Shown here piece by piece: positions 25,513 to 34,052 of a DNA stretch of 64,000 nt; the first letter of the stretch is position 1; the number at the start of each line of letters is the position of its first letter. Source of the stretch: an uncultured Verrucomicrobiales bacterium (GTDB lineage Bacteria > Verrucomicrobiota > Verrucomicrobiia > Verrucomicrobiales > Akkermansiaceae); assembly GCA_937928545.1 (NCBI GenBank), contig CALGJQ010000031.1, positions 1-64,000 of the forward strand, written 5' to 3'. Below the pieces are notes generated by a model. The model was not told the origin of the DNA, ran no database searches, and saw nothing but the letters and a program-made list of their open reading frames with translations. The translations under genes were made by a program, and so were the position numbers.

Positions 25513-25728
25513 GAAAAACTTAAATATCGATCAAGTGACACCCTGTCAATTTGAAATCATTTTTCATGAGCATCACAGAACGATTAGTGGGTGAATGACG
25601 CAGACCCACTCCTAAAATCACTCTGAGCCCTCAATATTTCTCTCCTTAAATCCCCCAAAAGCCTTTCCCCTCGCGCTTTTCTCCTGTTTCCTCGCGGCCC
25701 GCGAGGGTAATCACTCGCCCCTAGAACC

Positions 25729-27132
25729 ATGGCCAACAAAGACCAGACCGATACCGCCCGCATGGAGAAGATCGTCTCCCTGTGCAAACGCAAAGGATTC
25801 ATTTTTCAATCTGCCGAAATCTACGGCGGCTTGAACGGTTGCTGGGACTACGGCCCCCTCGGAACCGAGGTGAAAAGAAACCTCAAAGAACTCTGGTGGC
25901 GTAAAAACGTCCAAGAACGCGACGACATCCTCGGCCTCGATGGATCGATCCTTACTCACCAGGCCGTCCTCACCGCCTCTGGCCACATCGGCGGATTCTC
26001 CGACCCCATGGTCGATTGTAAAACCTGCAAGGGCCGCTTTCGCGCCGACTCCCTCGACACCTTAGAGTGCAAACAAAAACCCTCCTGCACTCCCGGAGCG
26101 ACCGACGCATGTGAACTCACCGAGCCCCGCGATTTCGAACTCATGTTCAAAACCCAAATGGGTGCCTCCGCTGACGAAAACGATCCAAATGCCACCGCCT
26201 ACCTCCGTCCGGAAACCGCGCAGTCCATCTTCGTCCAATACAAAAACGTCATCGACTCAAACCGCATCAAACTCCCCTTTGGCATCGCCCAAATTGGTAA
26301 ATCCTTCCGCAACGAGATCAACCCACGGAACTTCACCTTCCGCTCCCGCGAATTCGAGCAGATGGAAGTCGAGTATTTCTGCCATCCCGATGACGGCCTC
26401 CGCCTCACCGACGAATGGCTCGCCAACCGCCTCGCCTTCTACGACGAAATCGGTCTCGATAAGGAGAAACTCCACGTCCTCGACATCCCCGATGGTGAGC
26501 GCGCTCATTACTCTAAGAAGACCTACGACATCGAGTATGACTTCCCCTTCGGCCAGCAAGAACTCGAGGGCGTCGCCTACCGTGGCGACTACGACCTCGG
26601 AAAACATCACGAACACTCCGGCAAGCCTCTCGAATACTTCGACGAGCAAACCAAAGAAAAGTTCATCCCGCACGTCGTCGAGCCATCGGCTGGTTGCGAC
26701 CGCACCATCCTTGCCCTCATCTGCGAGGCTTACGACGAAGAAGACCTCACCAAAGAAGGTGGCAAGCCCGACGTTCGCACCGTGATGCGCTTCAAGCCAT
26801 CCATCGCCCCCATCAAAGCAGCCATTCTCCCGCTTCTTAAAAACAAGCCCGAGCTCGTCGAGAAAGCCCAAGAGGTCAAAACCCTCCTCCAGCCCTTCAT
26901 GAATGTCTTCTACGATGAAACTGCAGCCATCGGCCGCCGCTACCGTCGCCAAGACGAAGTCGGCACCCCCTTCTGCATCGCGATCGACTTCGACACCATC
27001 GGCCAAGGCGGCGAAAACAATGATGACGACTCCCAAAAGGACACCGTCACGATCCGCCACCGCGACTCCATGGAACAAGAGCGCGTCGCCATCAGCAACC
27101 TTCTCCCATGGCTCCTCGAGCGACTCCGCTAG
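25729..27132 (+). CDS. glyQS: Glycyl-tRNA synthetase, homodimeric class II type
   Basis: A 467-residue class II enzyme that charges tRNA-Gly. Evidence: KRKGFIFQSAEIYGGLNGCW followed by DYGPLGTEVKRN (about 24-53), a Cys-containing insertion (CKTCKGRF, KPSCTPGATDACE), motif 2 FRNEINPRNFTFRSREFEQM followed by EVEYF (about 188-212), YRGDYDLGKHHEHSGK, and motif 3 VEPSAGCDRTILALICEAYD (about 314-333). The C-terminal anticodon-binding domain includes GRRYRRQDEVGTPFCIAIDF. Length fits the alpha2 family. A hairpin CCTCGC-GGCCC-GCGAGG lies 23 bp before the start, with no clear role. Confidence 0.96.
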   Translation: MANKDQTDTARMEKIVSLCKRKGFIFQSAEIYGGLNGCWDYGPLGTEVKRNLKELWWRKNVQERDDILGLDGSILTHQAVLTASGHIGGFSDPMVDCKTCKGRFRADSLDTLECKQKPSCTPGATDACELTEPRDFELMFKTQMGASADENDPNATAYLRPETAQSIFVQYKNVIDSNRIKLPFGIAQIGKSFRNEINPRNFTFRSREFEQMEVEYFCHPDDGLRLTDEWLANRLAFYDEIGLDKEKLHVLDIPDGERAHYSKKTYDIEYDFPFGQQELEGVAYRGDYDLGKHHEHSGKPLEYFDEQTKEKFIPHVVEPSAGCDRTILALICEAYDEEDLTKEGGKPDVRTVMRFKPSIAPIKAAILPLLKNKPELVEKAQEVKTLLQPFMNVFYDETAAIGRRYRRQDEVGTPFCIAIDFDTIGQGGENNDDDSQKDTVTIRHRDSMEQERVAISNLLPWLLERLR

Positions 27133-27196
27133 AGGCCATTCATAAAAAGGACCGATTCATTTAGGCAACAAAGCCCATCTGAATCGCTTCCTTACT

Positions 27197-27925
27197 ATGG
27201 CCACCGAGTTCCGGAACTACCAAAACATCATCATTGGACTCATCGTCGCCGCTGGCATTGCCATCGGCGGCTTTTTTATCTCCAAAACTCTCTACAACGC
27301 GAAAGTCGCGCTCAATACCGCTGAAGCAAAGGGTCTCGCCGAAAGACGCGTCCAAGCGGACCGGGCGAATTGGACCATCGGATTTGCCGTCGCTGGAAAA
27401 AGCCGTGATGAGGTGCCCCGACTCTATCAAGAAGCCGAAGCGATCCAATTACGCCTCATCAAACTCCTCAAAGAAAACGCCTTCACCGATGAAGAAATCA
27501 CCCCCGGCATCATCGAATACGGCACCCGCCAGTATCGCAACGAGGAACAGGTTCTCATTGACCAAGATCACTTCTTAAACGGCTCTCTCAGCATCGAAAC
27601 ACAGAACGTCCACGCCATCGCGCCCGCCCGTGGCGTGATCAACAAGCTCATTTCCGAAGGCATCAGTATCACCAACCGGACCCCCACCTACAGCTTCACG
27701 GGCTTAAACGAAATCAAACCAGACATGCTCCGTGAGGCCGCCAAAAATGCCCGCATCGCCGCAAACGAATTTGCCTCAAATGCCCAAGTCGAAGTCGGAG
27801 GCATCCGCGCCGCTCGCCAAGGAGGCTTCATCATCCGCGATGCCGGAAACGAAAGCACCGACTCCTACAAAATCGAAAAAGACGTCCGTGTCGTCACCAC
27901 GATCACCTTCTTCCTCACCGACTAA
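27197..27925 (+). CDS. SIMPL-domain (DUF541) membrane-anchored protein
   Basis: A 242-residue protein with a short cytoplasmic N-terminus, one membrane helix (about 10-30, NIIIGLIVAAGIAIGGFFIS) and a SIMPL domain. The domain shows the family pattern: RRVQADRANWTIGFAVAGKS, then LIKLLKENAFTDEEITPGII, then the closing segment LREAAKNARIAANEFASNAQ and DVRVVTTITFFL. SIMPL proteins are periplasmic and poorly understood. It lies 64 bp after glyQS and may share its transcript. Its stop overlaps the stop of the convergent cupredoxin gene by four bases (CTAA). Confidence 0.85.
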   Translation: MATEFRNYQNIIIGLIVAAGIAIGGFFISKTLYNAKVALNTAEAKGLAERRVQADRANWTIGFAVAGKSRDEVPRLYQEAEAIQLRLIKLLKENAFTDEEITPGIIEYGTRQYRNEEQVLIDQDHFLNGSLSIETQNVHAIAPARGVINKLISEGISITNRTPTYSFTGLNEIKPDMLREAAKNARIAANEFASNAQVEVGGIRAARQGGFIIRDAGNESTDSYKIEKDVRVVTTITFFLTD

Positions 27926-28482
27926 CTCCGGCGCGAACGTCGCAGCAAAAGAGCGGAGAAAATCCCCACACAAGAAAGCAAAGTTGAGCTTGGCTCTGGG
28001 ATCACCTGAATCGAACCAGTCATGCCCGTGTGACCGGTCACGCGGCAGGTATAAAAGTAGTTTCCGGCACCGGTCGCCCACACGATCTGATCGGTCGTTG
28101 GAGCTGGGTCAGCGGTAAAATCAGCAATCGGAGCGAGCGTCGAGTTATCAATCACCGCACCATCTGTCGTCGTCCGTGAAAATGAACCGTCAGATCCACT
28201 CACAGGGAGCGTGTCATCCGTGATGACAAAGGGGTGAGCACTGGTTGTTCTCAGAAAATTGTAGGTTTCCCCCGCGGTCAGGATGAAGGTCGCATCCGCG
28301 ATATTCGTGAAATTAGTTCCTCCATCCGCCCAACTAAAAAGATAGTCCGATGCGCCCGAATTAGAAATGTTGAACGTCACTCCAGCGTCAACTTGATAAA
28401 CGTTTGCGCTGATCATCGTCGTTGCCGCAGACGCTAAACCGGAAAAATTGACGAGGGCTAAAAATACAAAGGAGTTTTTCAT
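27922..28482 (-). CDS. PEP-CTERM-anchored cupredoxin-like protein
   Basis: A 186-residue protein with signal peptide MKNSFVFLALVNFSGLASA, then a plastocyanin/halocyanin-like domain and a PEP-CTERM tail (IPEPSSTLLSCVGIFSALLL, then RRSRRS). Type 1 copper ligands appear present: His83 in TSAHPFVI, and Cys146, His151 and Met154 in YTCRVTGHTGMTG. Such proteins carry electrons, so this would be a copper protein displayed at the cell surface by exosortase. The start at 28482 was chosen because it begins the signal peptide; an 11-residue upstream extension is unlikely. No partner oxidoreductase is visible nearby. Confidence 0.75.
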   Translation of the reverse strand: MKNSFVFLALVNFSGLASAATTMISANVYQVDAGVTFNISNSGASDYLFSWADGGTNFTNIADATFILTAGETYNFLRTTSAHPFVITDDTLPVSGSDGSFSRTTTDGAVIDNSTLAPIADFTADPAPTTDQIVWATGAGNYFYTCRVTGHTGMTGSIQVIPEPSSTLLSCVGIFSALLLRRSRRS

Positions 28483-28613
28483 GGTCTTGAAGTAAATGAA
28501 TATCACGCAATCCACTCATCACAAGCTTATAACAAGCCACCTCTCCCCCCTTCACTCTTCATCGGTCAAAAACAGGTGATTGGACTCCTCCCCGAGAATG
28601 TTAAGCTGAGTCC

Positions 28614-29831
28614 GTGAGATTTCTCTGGCTCATCTTTCCCTTCCTCGTCACCTCATGCGCCGTCCGCGTCGAGGAAGCTGCCACCAAGCATAGCCTCGTC
28701 CCTAAAAGAAAGATCGACTGGCCACAGTGGCTTCCCTCGGATTTCACAAACGAGATCAAAGACAAAAGCCACTTTGACCCACAGTTCATCAAAGTCCCCC
28801 ACGGCGAAGTCGTCACCTATGGCCCTCGCCCCGACGGCCGAGAGCATTTCGCGATCATTAGCAAACGTGAGGAAAACAAGAAGCCCGGCATCTTCCAACT
28901 CCGCCTCTGCTTCCTCCCCACCTCCATCTTCGCTGGAGACAGCCCGCTCGAACCTAGCCAAAACAACCTCCATGCCGAAGACCGGAAATGGTTCTACTCA
29001 GCCTACAAATTCCGCTCAACTTTCTTCGACCTCTACCCTGCGAAAACTGAATCCCCGAAAGGCCTCCTCCTCTACCACACCTCCATCATGCTCCTTTCGA
29101 TGGCCGAAGAGAAAGTCATCGAAAACTTCCGCAAACTCGGCTGGAACGTCATGGTGGGACTCCCGCCCGATAGCCTCTACCGCAATAAACTCCCCGCCAT
29201 CATGTCGGAGGAAGGCACCCTCGAAAGCGCCGCCGAACTCATCGCCGAAGACATGGATCGCCACTATGCCGAGCAAGCCTTCACCACCCGCGTCGCGCTC
29301 GACTACCTCGCTCAAACCCGTCCCTCTTGGCTCCGCGGAAAACGCGTCCTCATGGGCACCAGCGCCGGCACCTTTGGCCTTCCCGCCGAAGCGCTCATGA
29401 ACCCTGGCTGGGATGCCCTCATCTTTGTCAGCGGAGGGACGAACCTCATCTCGCTCTACGAATCAGGTTCGGCAGGCGTCTTCCAAAACTCCCTCTCCTG
29501 GGTCGCCGACGCTCGCAAAGACCCCCCAAAAGAAGTCACCCGCATCTTCAGCGATGAAGAATATCACGAAATCTTCCGTCGCGCCGCCAAGATGACCCGA
29601 CTCCATTCCGGGCGCCTCGCTCCGCAACTCCGCGATCAACGCATCCTCACCATCGCCGGCACCATCGACCATATCATGCCCGATGAACAGGCCCTCGGCC
29701 TCCACCGCGCCCTCGGCTCTCCGGAACGTTGGACCGCCCCGCTCGGCCACCACCTCATCGCCCTCCAACTCATCCTCGAAGTCGACCGCATCGACAACTG
29801 GATCATGAATCCCCCCGGAAGAACACTTTAG
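28614..29831 (+). CDS. Lipoprotein alpha/beta-hydrolase-fold protein
   Basis: A 405-residue protein starting with GTG. The N-terminus MRFLWLIFPFLVTSCAV is a lipoprotein signal with lipobox VTSC (Cys15). The catalytic domain shows the nucleophile elbow MGTSAGTFGLPAEA (about residue 246), an acid candidate in IAGTIDHIMPDEQ (about 345) and a histidine in APLGHHLIALQ near the C-terminus, in the correct order for an alpha/beta hydrolase. Likely an esterase or lipase-like enzyme anchored to a membrane; the substrate is unknown. It is a single gene with no obvious partner. Confidence 0.7.
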   Translation: MRFLWLIFPFLVTSCAVRVEEAATKHSLVPKRKIDWPQWLPSDFTNEIKDKSHFDPQFIKVPHGEVVTYGPRPDGREHFAIISKREENKKPGIFQLRLCFLPTSIFAGDSPLEPSQNNLHAEDRKWFYSAYKFRSTFFDLYPAKTESPKGLLLYHTSIMLLSMAEEKVIENFRKLGWNVMVGLPPDSLYRNKLPAIMSEEGTLESAAELIAEDMDRHYAEQAFTTRVALDYLAQTRPSWLRGKRVLMGTSAGTFGLPAEALMNPGWDALIFVSGGTNLISLYESGSAGVFQNSLSWVADARKDPPKEVTRIFSDEEYHEIFRRAAKMTRLHSGRLAPQLRDQRILTIAGTIDHIMPDEQALGLHRALGSPERWTAPLGHHLIALQLILEVDRIDNWIMNPPGRTL

Positions 29832-29933
29832 AAAGTGTCCTCCCCACCCACCCCCAACCGAGTCTCCCAAAAAACCCTCAACTTTTTCCAAGCTTGCCAA
29901 ATCACACATCCCGCCTTCTTTTATAAGAGAACT

Positions 29934-30359
29934 TTGATCCGCAAACTGTCAGCCTCCGGATTCATCGCCATCATGGCCTTGATCCTTGCCTTCCAGCATC
30001 CCGTGCTGGGCTACTGCAGCAGCTCGCATGACTTCTACATCGCAGATTGTAAATGCTCCGCTCCTGCCAATGACGAAGCCTCCTGCTGTCAGGAAATTTG
30101 CGAAAGTTGCCTGAGCACCGATCCGGAAGAAGCACCCTATCAAGACTGCTGCAAAAAAATCTCCTACGACCCCGGCGACATTCTCTGGACGCCATCATCC
30201 GAGCCTGAGCCTTTTGTCGGAGCCGAACTCGCTCCGCTTCCTCAGCTGAAAATCCCCTCTCTCGTTCAAGCTTCCCTCGCATCCTCCTTCATCCCGCCTC
30301 CGCTTCCCCCGCCTTACTCCTGCCCGCTTTTCTTGCGCCTTGGAGTCATGCTTCTTTGA
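29934..30359 (+). CDS. Cys-rich exported protein upstream of the selenoprotein beta-barrel
   Basis: With a TTG start at 29934 the protein has 141 residues: MIRKLSASGFIAIMALILAF then QHPVLG as signal peptide, then a 55-residue segment with ten cysteines (YCSSSHDFYIADCKCSAPAN, EASCCQEICESCL, YQDCCKKI) and a Pro-rich hydrophobic C-terminus (FIPPPLPPPYSCPLFLRLGV). The same frame is open from an ATG at 29835, which would add 33 residues before the signal peptide and seems wrong. The Cys spacing suggests metal binding or disulfide pairs. The gene lies 112 bp before the Sec-containing outer-membrane protein, and a joint role in metal or metalloid handling is plausible but unproven. Confidence 0.55.
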   Translation: MIRKLSASGFIAIMALILAFQHPVLGYCSSSHDFYIADCKCSAPANDEASCCQEICESCLSTDPEEAPYQDCCKKISYDPGDILWTPSSEPEPFVGAELAPLPQLKIPSLVQASLASSFIPPPLPPPYSCPLFLRLGVMLL

Positions 30360-30471
30360 TACCGCTCGACCGGATTCCTCGGTCTTGAGCTCTCTTTTTC
30401 TTTTCGCATCTCCTCATCAGGAGAGGCCCCTGTTCGCTCCCATTGTGACCAAACCAAACTCTAAAAATATC

Positions 30472-31362
30472 ATGAAATTTCAAATCACCACCGCCCTCTT
30501 TTCCGCCCTGCTTCTTAATCAAGCCTTTGGATGAGACGCCTGAAAACTCACCACTCCGTCAGTTGGCGGAATGATCAATGACAACAACTCCCGCTTCAGC
30601 TTCTCGGCCGACTACACCCTCCGTGTCAGCAATGACGTCTACGAGGGCGACAAAAAGGTCTCTAACCCTTTCAATGTTGAGACCGTCTTCCAGCGATACA
30701 GCCTAAGCGGAGCCTACCGGATTTCGGACCAGTTTGTGGTGCAAGCTACCCTGCCATTTCTCGATGCCACCTTCGAGTATGCGGGCGTGGACATCGCAGA
30801 GATCTCCGGCCTTGCAGACATCTCCCTCTCAGGAACATGGCGTCCCGCAGGAGTTCCAGGCCTCAATTTGAATCTCGGATTCATCGCCCCCACTGGCGAG
30901 GAAAGAGATCAACCCGTGATCAACGGAGGAGGCATCCCGTCTGTCTTCCAGCTTGGCACCGGTGCTTGGCAAGTTCTCCTCGGAGCTGGCTACACCCGCC
31001 AAGTCAACGACTGGACTCTTTACACCCAAGTCAATATTAACCTCCCACTCGAAACCAGCACGCAAGGATTCAGACCTGCCGAAAGCTACTTCCTCACAGT
31101 AGGAGCGAGCCGCGCACTCACTGAGTCCCTCAGCGCAGGCTTCGCAGTCCAAGGAAGCTATACCACCAAGGATGAATACCTAGGAATCGATCTCGCCAAC
31201 ACTGGCGCCAAGACTCTTAGCCTGCGTCCTTCCCTCGTCTGGCAGATCAATGATCGCTTCGCGATGTCCGGATCAGTCGAGGTTCCAGTCTACCGCGATG
31301 TCAACTCCACCGCGATCGCCACCGGTCCCACTTGGCGGATTGGCTTCAGCACCAGCTTCTAA
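30472..31362 (+). CDS. Putative selenoprotein: outer-membrane beta-barrel with N-terminal U-D-A-U motif
   Basis: ATG at 30472 opens a signal peptide MKFQITTALFSALLLNQAFG, immediately followed by TGA, GAC-GCC, TGA and then 272 further sense codons to TAA, 296 residues in all. Read as selenocysteine the mature protein would begin U21-D-A-U24-KLTTPSVGGM, the Sec counterpart of a CDAC motif. The rest is a beta-barrel of the PF13557/phenol-MetA type (YRISDQFVVQATLPFL, GLADISLSGTWRP, LNLNLGFIAPTGEERDQ) ending in IGFSTSF with terminal Phe. One SECIS-type hairpin lies 17 nt after the second TGA and 26 nt after the first. Without Sec decoding only a 20-residue peptide is made. A frameshift or single mutation cannot explain two TGA codons three codons apart. 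Confidence 0.75.
30555..30570 (+). promoter_or_regulatory. SECIS-type hairpin serving Sec21 and Sec24
   Basis: TCCGTC-AGTT-GGCGGA: a 6-bp stem (one U-G pair) with a four-base loop whose second base is G. The loop starts 17 nt after the TGA at 30541-30543 and 26 nt after the TGA at 30532-30534, both within the window accepted for bacterial SECIS elements. Confidence 0.6.
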
Positions 31363-31371
31363 AAAAGCCAC

Positions 31372-32421
31372 CTACCCGAGGGGGTGTAGGAGACGATATT
31401 GAATCGCCTCCACTCCCAGGGCCGCCGCTGTCCCGAGAATCATCTCCTCCGTCGCCGTTCGGGGCACCTGACCCGCTGGCCGGGTCAGCCCACGAATGAT
31501 GCGACCGTAACTCTCGGCCCCGCCGATATGACGGAGGAGCTTCATCGAAATGTGCGCGGCATCGAGAGAAGGGAAAACCAAAACATCCGCACGAGGCTTC
31601 GCCGCCACATCCGGCAACTTCACCTTCGCTGACGCTGGATTCAAGGCCACGTCTGCCTGAATTTCACCATCGATGTCGCAATCATCGACCGAAACTTTTT
31701 CACGCGCCGAAGCCATCGCCGCCTTCATCTTTAAAGCCCCCTCGGTTGGCGAACTCCCGTGGTTCGAATGACTCAAAAGCGCTACCCGCGACCGACGGCC
31801 CAGATGGTGATGCGCCAACATTCCGGCCTCCGCCGCGATGCTTGCGAGATCCTCTACGCTAGGATCTGGAATGAGACCGGTATCAGCAAGAAAGAGCACC
31901 CCATCCTCACCAAAGTTTGGCAGAGTCTCTGAAGTCATAATCGTCACCGCAAAAACGCGCGGCACATTCGGGTCAGGCTTAATGAGATGCAAAAGCGGGC
32001 GGAAAACCCCCGCTGCCGCCATCTGATTTCCCCCGAGACAGGCATCCGCCTGACCATACTGCACCATCATCGCCGCAAAGTAATGCGGCTTGGCAATCAC
32101 CTCTTCCACATCAACTCCGGTCAGACCTCGGTAACGCTCGATGCGGTCCAGACGATCACAAAAGAGCTTAAAATCAGAAGACTTGGTCGGGTCGATCACC
32201 CGCACAAACTCCATCGAGATCCCCAGCTCCACCGCCATCGCGAAAATCTTCTCCCGGTTCCCCAAAAGAATCGGCACTCCCAGCTCCAGCTCCACGAACT
32301 TCGCCGCGACTCGGAGAATTCGCTCATCTTCACCCTCCGGAAAGACAATCCGTTTCGGGTGACGTTTCAGTTGATCAAAAAGTGGCTGAGTGAAGGAATT
32401 CGGCTCGGAAAATTGAGACAT
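31372..32421 (-). CDS. pta: Phosphate acetyltransferase (phosphotransacetylase)
   Basis: A 349-residue protein of the short Pta type, converting acetyl-CoA and phosphate to acetyl phosphate and CoA. Family blocks: KRIVFPEGEDERILRVAAKF (about 23-42), YFAAMMVQYGQADACLGG, GVLFLADTGLIPDPSVEDLA (about 181-200), RSRVALLSHSNHGS and the C-terminal DVLVFPSLDAAHISMKLLRH followed by GGAESYGRIIRGL. Phosphate butyryltransferase is the nearest alternative, but the DIDGEIQADVALNP segment fits Pta. No acetate kinase gene is adjacent. It converges on the beta-barrel gene, 9 bp away. Confidence 0.9.
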   Translation of the reverse strand: MSQFSEPNSFTQPLFDQLKRHPKRIVFPEGEDERILRVAAKFVELELGVPILLGNREKIFAMAVELGISMEFVRVIDPTKSSDFKLFCDRLDRIERYRGLTGVDVEEVIAKPHYFAAMMVQYGQADACLGGNQMAAAGVFRPLLHLIKPDPNVPRVFAVTIMTSETLPNFGEDGVLFLADTGLIPDPSVEDLASIAAEAGMLAHHHLGRRSRVALLSHSNHGSSPTEGALKMKAAMASAREKVSVDDCDIDGEIQADVALNPASAKVKLPDVAAKPRADVLVFPSLDAAHISMKLLRHIGGAESYGRIIRGLTRPAGQVPRTATEEMILGTAAALGVEAIQYRLLHPLG

Positions 32422-32491
32422 GACAGGTCAGGCTTTGCGCCTGTCGAAGAATCTAGTAAGAGAATCGTCAGGCGACAACGCCAAAGCCACC

Positions 32492-33301
32492 ATGCTTGCA
32501 GATTATCACACCCATACCCCGCTTTGCCATCATGCCCAAGGTGAACCGGAAGCCTACATCGACCAAGCAATCGCCTCCGGACTCGCTGAATACGGCATTT
32601 CCGACCACGCCCCCCAATCGCCCGAACCCTTTGACGACTGGCGCATGCTCGAAGCAGACCTCCCCGAATACTTCGCCTGGATCGAGCGAGCCCGCTCACA
32701 CGCCGGGCCAAACCTCCCCATCCGCGCCGGACTCGAGTGCGATTGGCTCCCCGACTGCCAAAGTTGGATCAACCACCTCTCCGCCGCCTACGACTGGGAC
32801 TACCTCATCGGCTCCATCCACTACCTCGGCGACAAGTGGGACTTCGATAACCCAAAATGGCTCGGCCGCTGGGCTGAAACCGACGTCGACGAAATCTGGA
32901 CCGTCTACTGGAAAGAATACACCGCCATGGCCCAATCCGGCCTCTTTGACTTCCTCGGCCACCCCGACCTCATCAAAAAATTCGCCTACACTCCGAAAGG
33001 CGACCTGAGAAGATTCTACGATCCCGTCATCGAAGCGATTGCCGAGAGCAAAGTCGCCATCGAGCTCAACACCGCCGGTTTCCACAAACCCTGCGCCGAG
33101 CAATACCCCTCTGCCGAGTTCCTAAAACTCGCCGCCGAAGCCCAGATCCCCATCACCCTCTCCTCCGACGCCCACGCCCCCGGTGAAGTCGCCCGCGACT
33201 TCGACAAAGGCCTCCAACTCATCAAAGAAGCCGGCTTCACAAAGCTCAGCCGCTTCGAAAAAAGAACGCGCAGCGAGATACCAATCAAGCAGAGCCTCTG
33301 A
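32492..33301 (+). CDS. hisJ: Histidinol-phosphatase, PHP family
   Basis: A 269-residue PHP-domain phosphoesterase of the HisJ/HisK type, which removes phosphate from histidinol phosphate in histidine synthesis. It starts MLADYHTHTPLCHHAQGEPE (metal-binding HxH at residues 6-8), then YGISDHAPQS, IRAGLECDWLPD (about 96-107), IGSIHYLGDKWDF, FDFLGHPDLIKKF and ITLSSDAHAPGEVARDF (metal ligands D and H near residue 230). The ATG at 32492 was preferred to one 72 bases upstream because it starts the domain. Other his genes are not nearby. Confidence 0.9.
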   Translation: MLADYHTHTPLCHHAQGEPEAYIDQAIASGLAEYGISDHAPQSPEPFDDWRMLEADLPEYFAWIERARSHAGPNLPIRAGLECDWLPDCQSWINHLSAAYDWDYLIGSIHYLGDKWDFDNPKWLGRWAETDVDEIWTVYWKEYTAMAQSGLFDFLGHPDLIKKFAYTPKGDLRRFYDPVIEAIAESKVAIELNTAGFHKPCAEQYPSAEFLKLAAEAQIPITLSSDAHAPGEVARDFDKGLQLIKEAGFTKLSRFEKRTRSEIPIKQSL

Positions 33302-33332
33302 TTCCCGCTATATTAGGAATTTCACCTATCGC

Positions 33333-33668
33333 TTACTCTTCTTGAGCACGCTCACGATTGGTGCAAAGAAAAGAATCTCGATAATTCTCCGGATCGAGCT
33401 GGCTCCCCCTCATCAGTGACCAAACTTCCGCGCCACTCTCTTGGTCTTTCCCAAACAAATGAAAAGAATCTGTCGCTTCGATAAATTCAGCCCCAGACTC
33501 CCTAGCATATTTTAAAGCTTCTTCTTTCGCCAAGCGATACGCTTCATCCCAAGTCTCACTTTTCCATAGAGTGATTCTTTCTTCGTAAAGATTTCCATCA
33601 TCTGGATCAGCTTGCGATGAATGTGAAAACAAACACCTCACAGAAAACCACGGTTCAGCCTCGCTCAT
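33333..33668 (-). CDS. DUF4288-family protein
   Basis: A 111-residue protein with the pattern of DUF4288: WFSVRCLFSHSS, then YEERITLWKSETWDEAYRLA followed by KEEALKYARESGAEFIEATD, then a Ser-Phe-His strand and an acidic end. The fold is likely a small alpha/beta immunity-like domain; the function is unknown in the family. Its start overlaps the stop of the upstream small membrane protein (ATGA), so the two are translated together. Confidence 0.7.
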   Translation of the reverse strand: MSEAEPWFSVRCLFSHSSQADPDDGNLYEERITLWKSETWDEAYRLAKEEALKYARESGAEFIEATDSFHLFGKDQESGAEVWSLMRGSQLDPENYRDSFLCTNRERAQEE

Positions 33669-34000
33669 ATTTTGACAGAATCTGTCACTCCAATCGAATC
33701 ATCAACTTTCGATTTTTGATCATCCGACATCACGCGTTCCGGCACATAACGGCGACTACAGCCAACGGCAAAGATCACAGCTACAATCAGCGAAACAACC
33801 CCTCCACCGTCGACAATGGCTTCCTTCTGGAAAGTTGAACAAAGATAGAAGCCCACCCCTAACCATCGACAAGCCACCCAAAACGGCTCCGTCCGAATTT
33901 CCATCGGACGTCCGAAAATTGAACGCTTACCAGCAGCCCAATTCATCAAAGCAACCAGCGCAATAATCAGGGCCAAGAAAGACATGAAGGATTCTGTCAT
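33665..34000 (-). CDS. Small membrane protein coupled to the DUF4288 gene
   Basis: A 111-residue protein with hydrophobic helices at about residues 5-20 (FMSFLALIIALVALMNW), 39-55 (PFWVACRWLGVGFYLC) and 64-80 (GGGVVSLIVAVIFAVGC), and a polar C-terminal tail. No known motif. The stop overlaps the start of the DUF4288 gene. It may form a two-gene unit with it; nothing indicates a role. Confidence 0.6.
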   Translation of the reverse strand: MTESFMSFLALIIALVALMNWAAGKRSIFGRPMEIRTEPFWVACRWLGVGFYLCSTFQKEAIVDGGGVVSLIVAVIFAVGCSRRYVPERVMSDDQKSKVDDSIGVTDSVKI

Positions 34001-34052
34001 TTGTAGTGTCCTAGTTTACAGAATCTAGACCACTTGAAGAAGAACAAAGCCC

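Noticed and set aside
25690-25706. Hairpin before glyQS as terminator or riboswitch
   Set aside because: A single short stem CCTCGC/GCGAGG without T-run or further structure; no leader peptide or T-box-like pattern is visible.
30357-30395. Read-through of the TGA ending the Cys-rich gene as a further selenocysteine
   Set aside because: A hairpin GACCG-GATTCCT-CGGTC follows, but its loop starts only 13 nt after the TGA, shorter than accepted, and the extension has no protein-like pattern.
30472-31362. Pseudogenes with nonsense mutations instead of selenoproteins
   Set aside because: In all three genes the frame is intact apart from two TGA codons, no TAA or TAG or frameshift occurs, and each is followed by a suited hairpin at a similar distance. 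Random decay would not choose only TGA at chemically meaningful positions.
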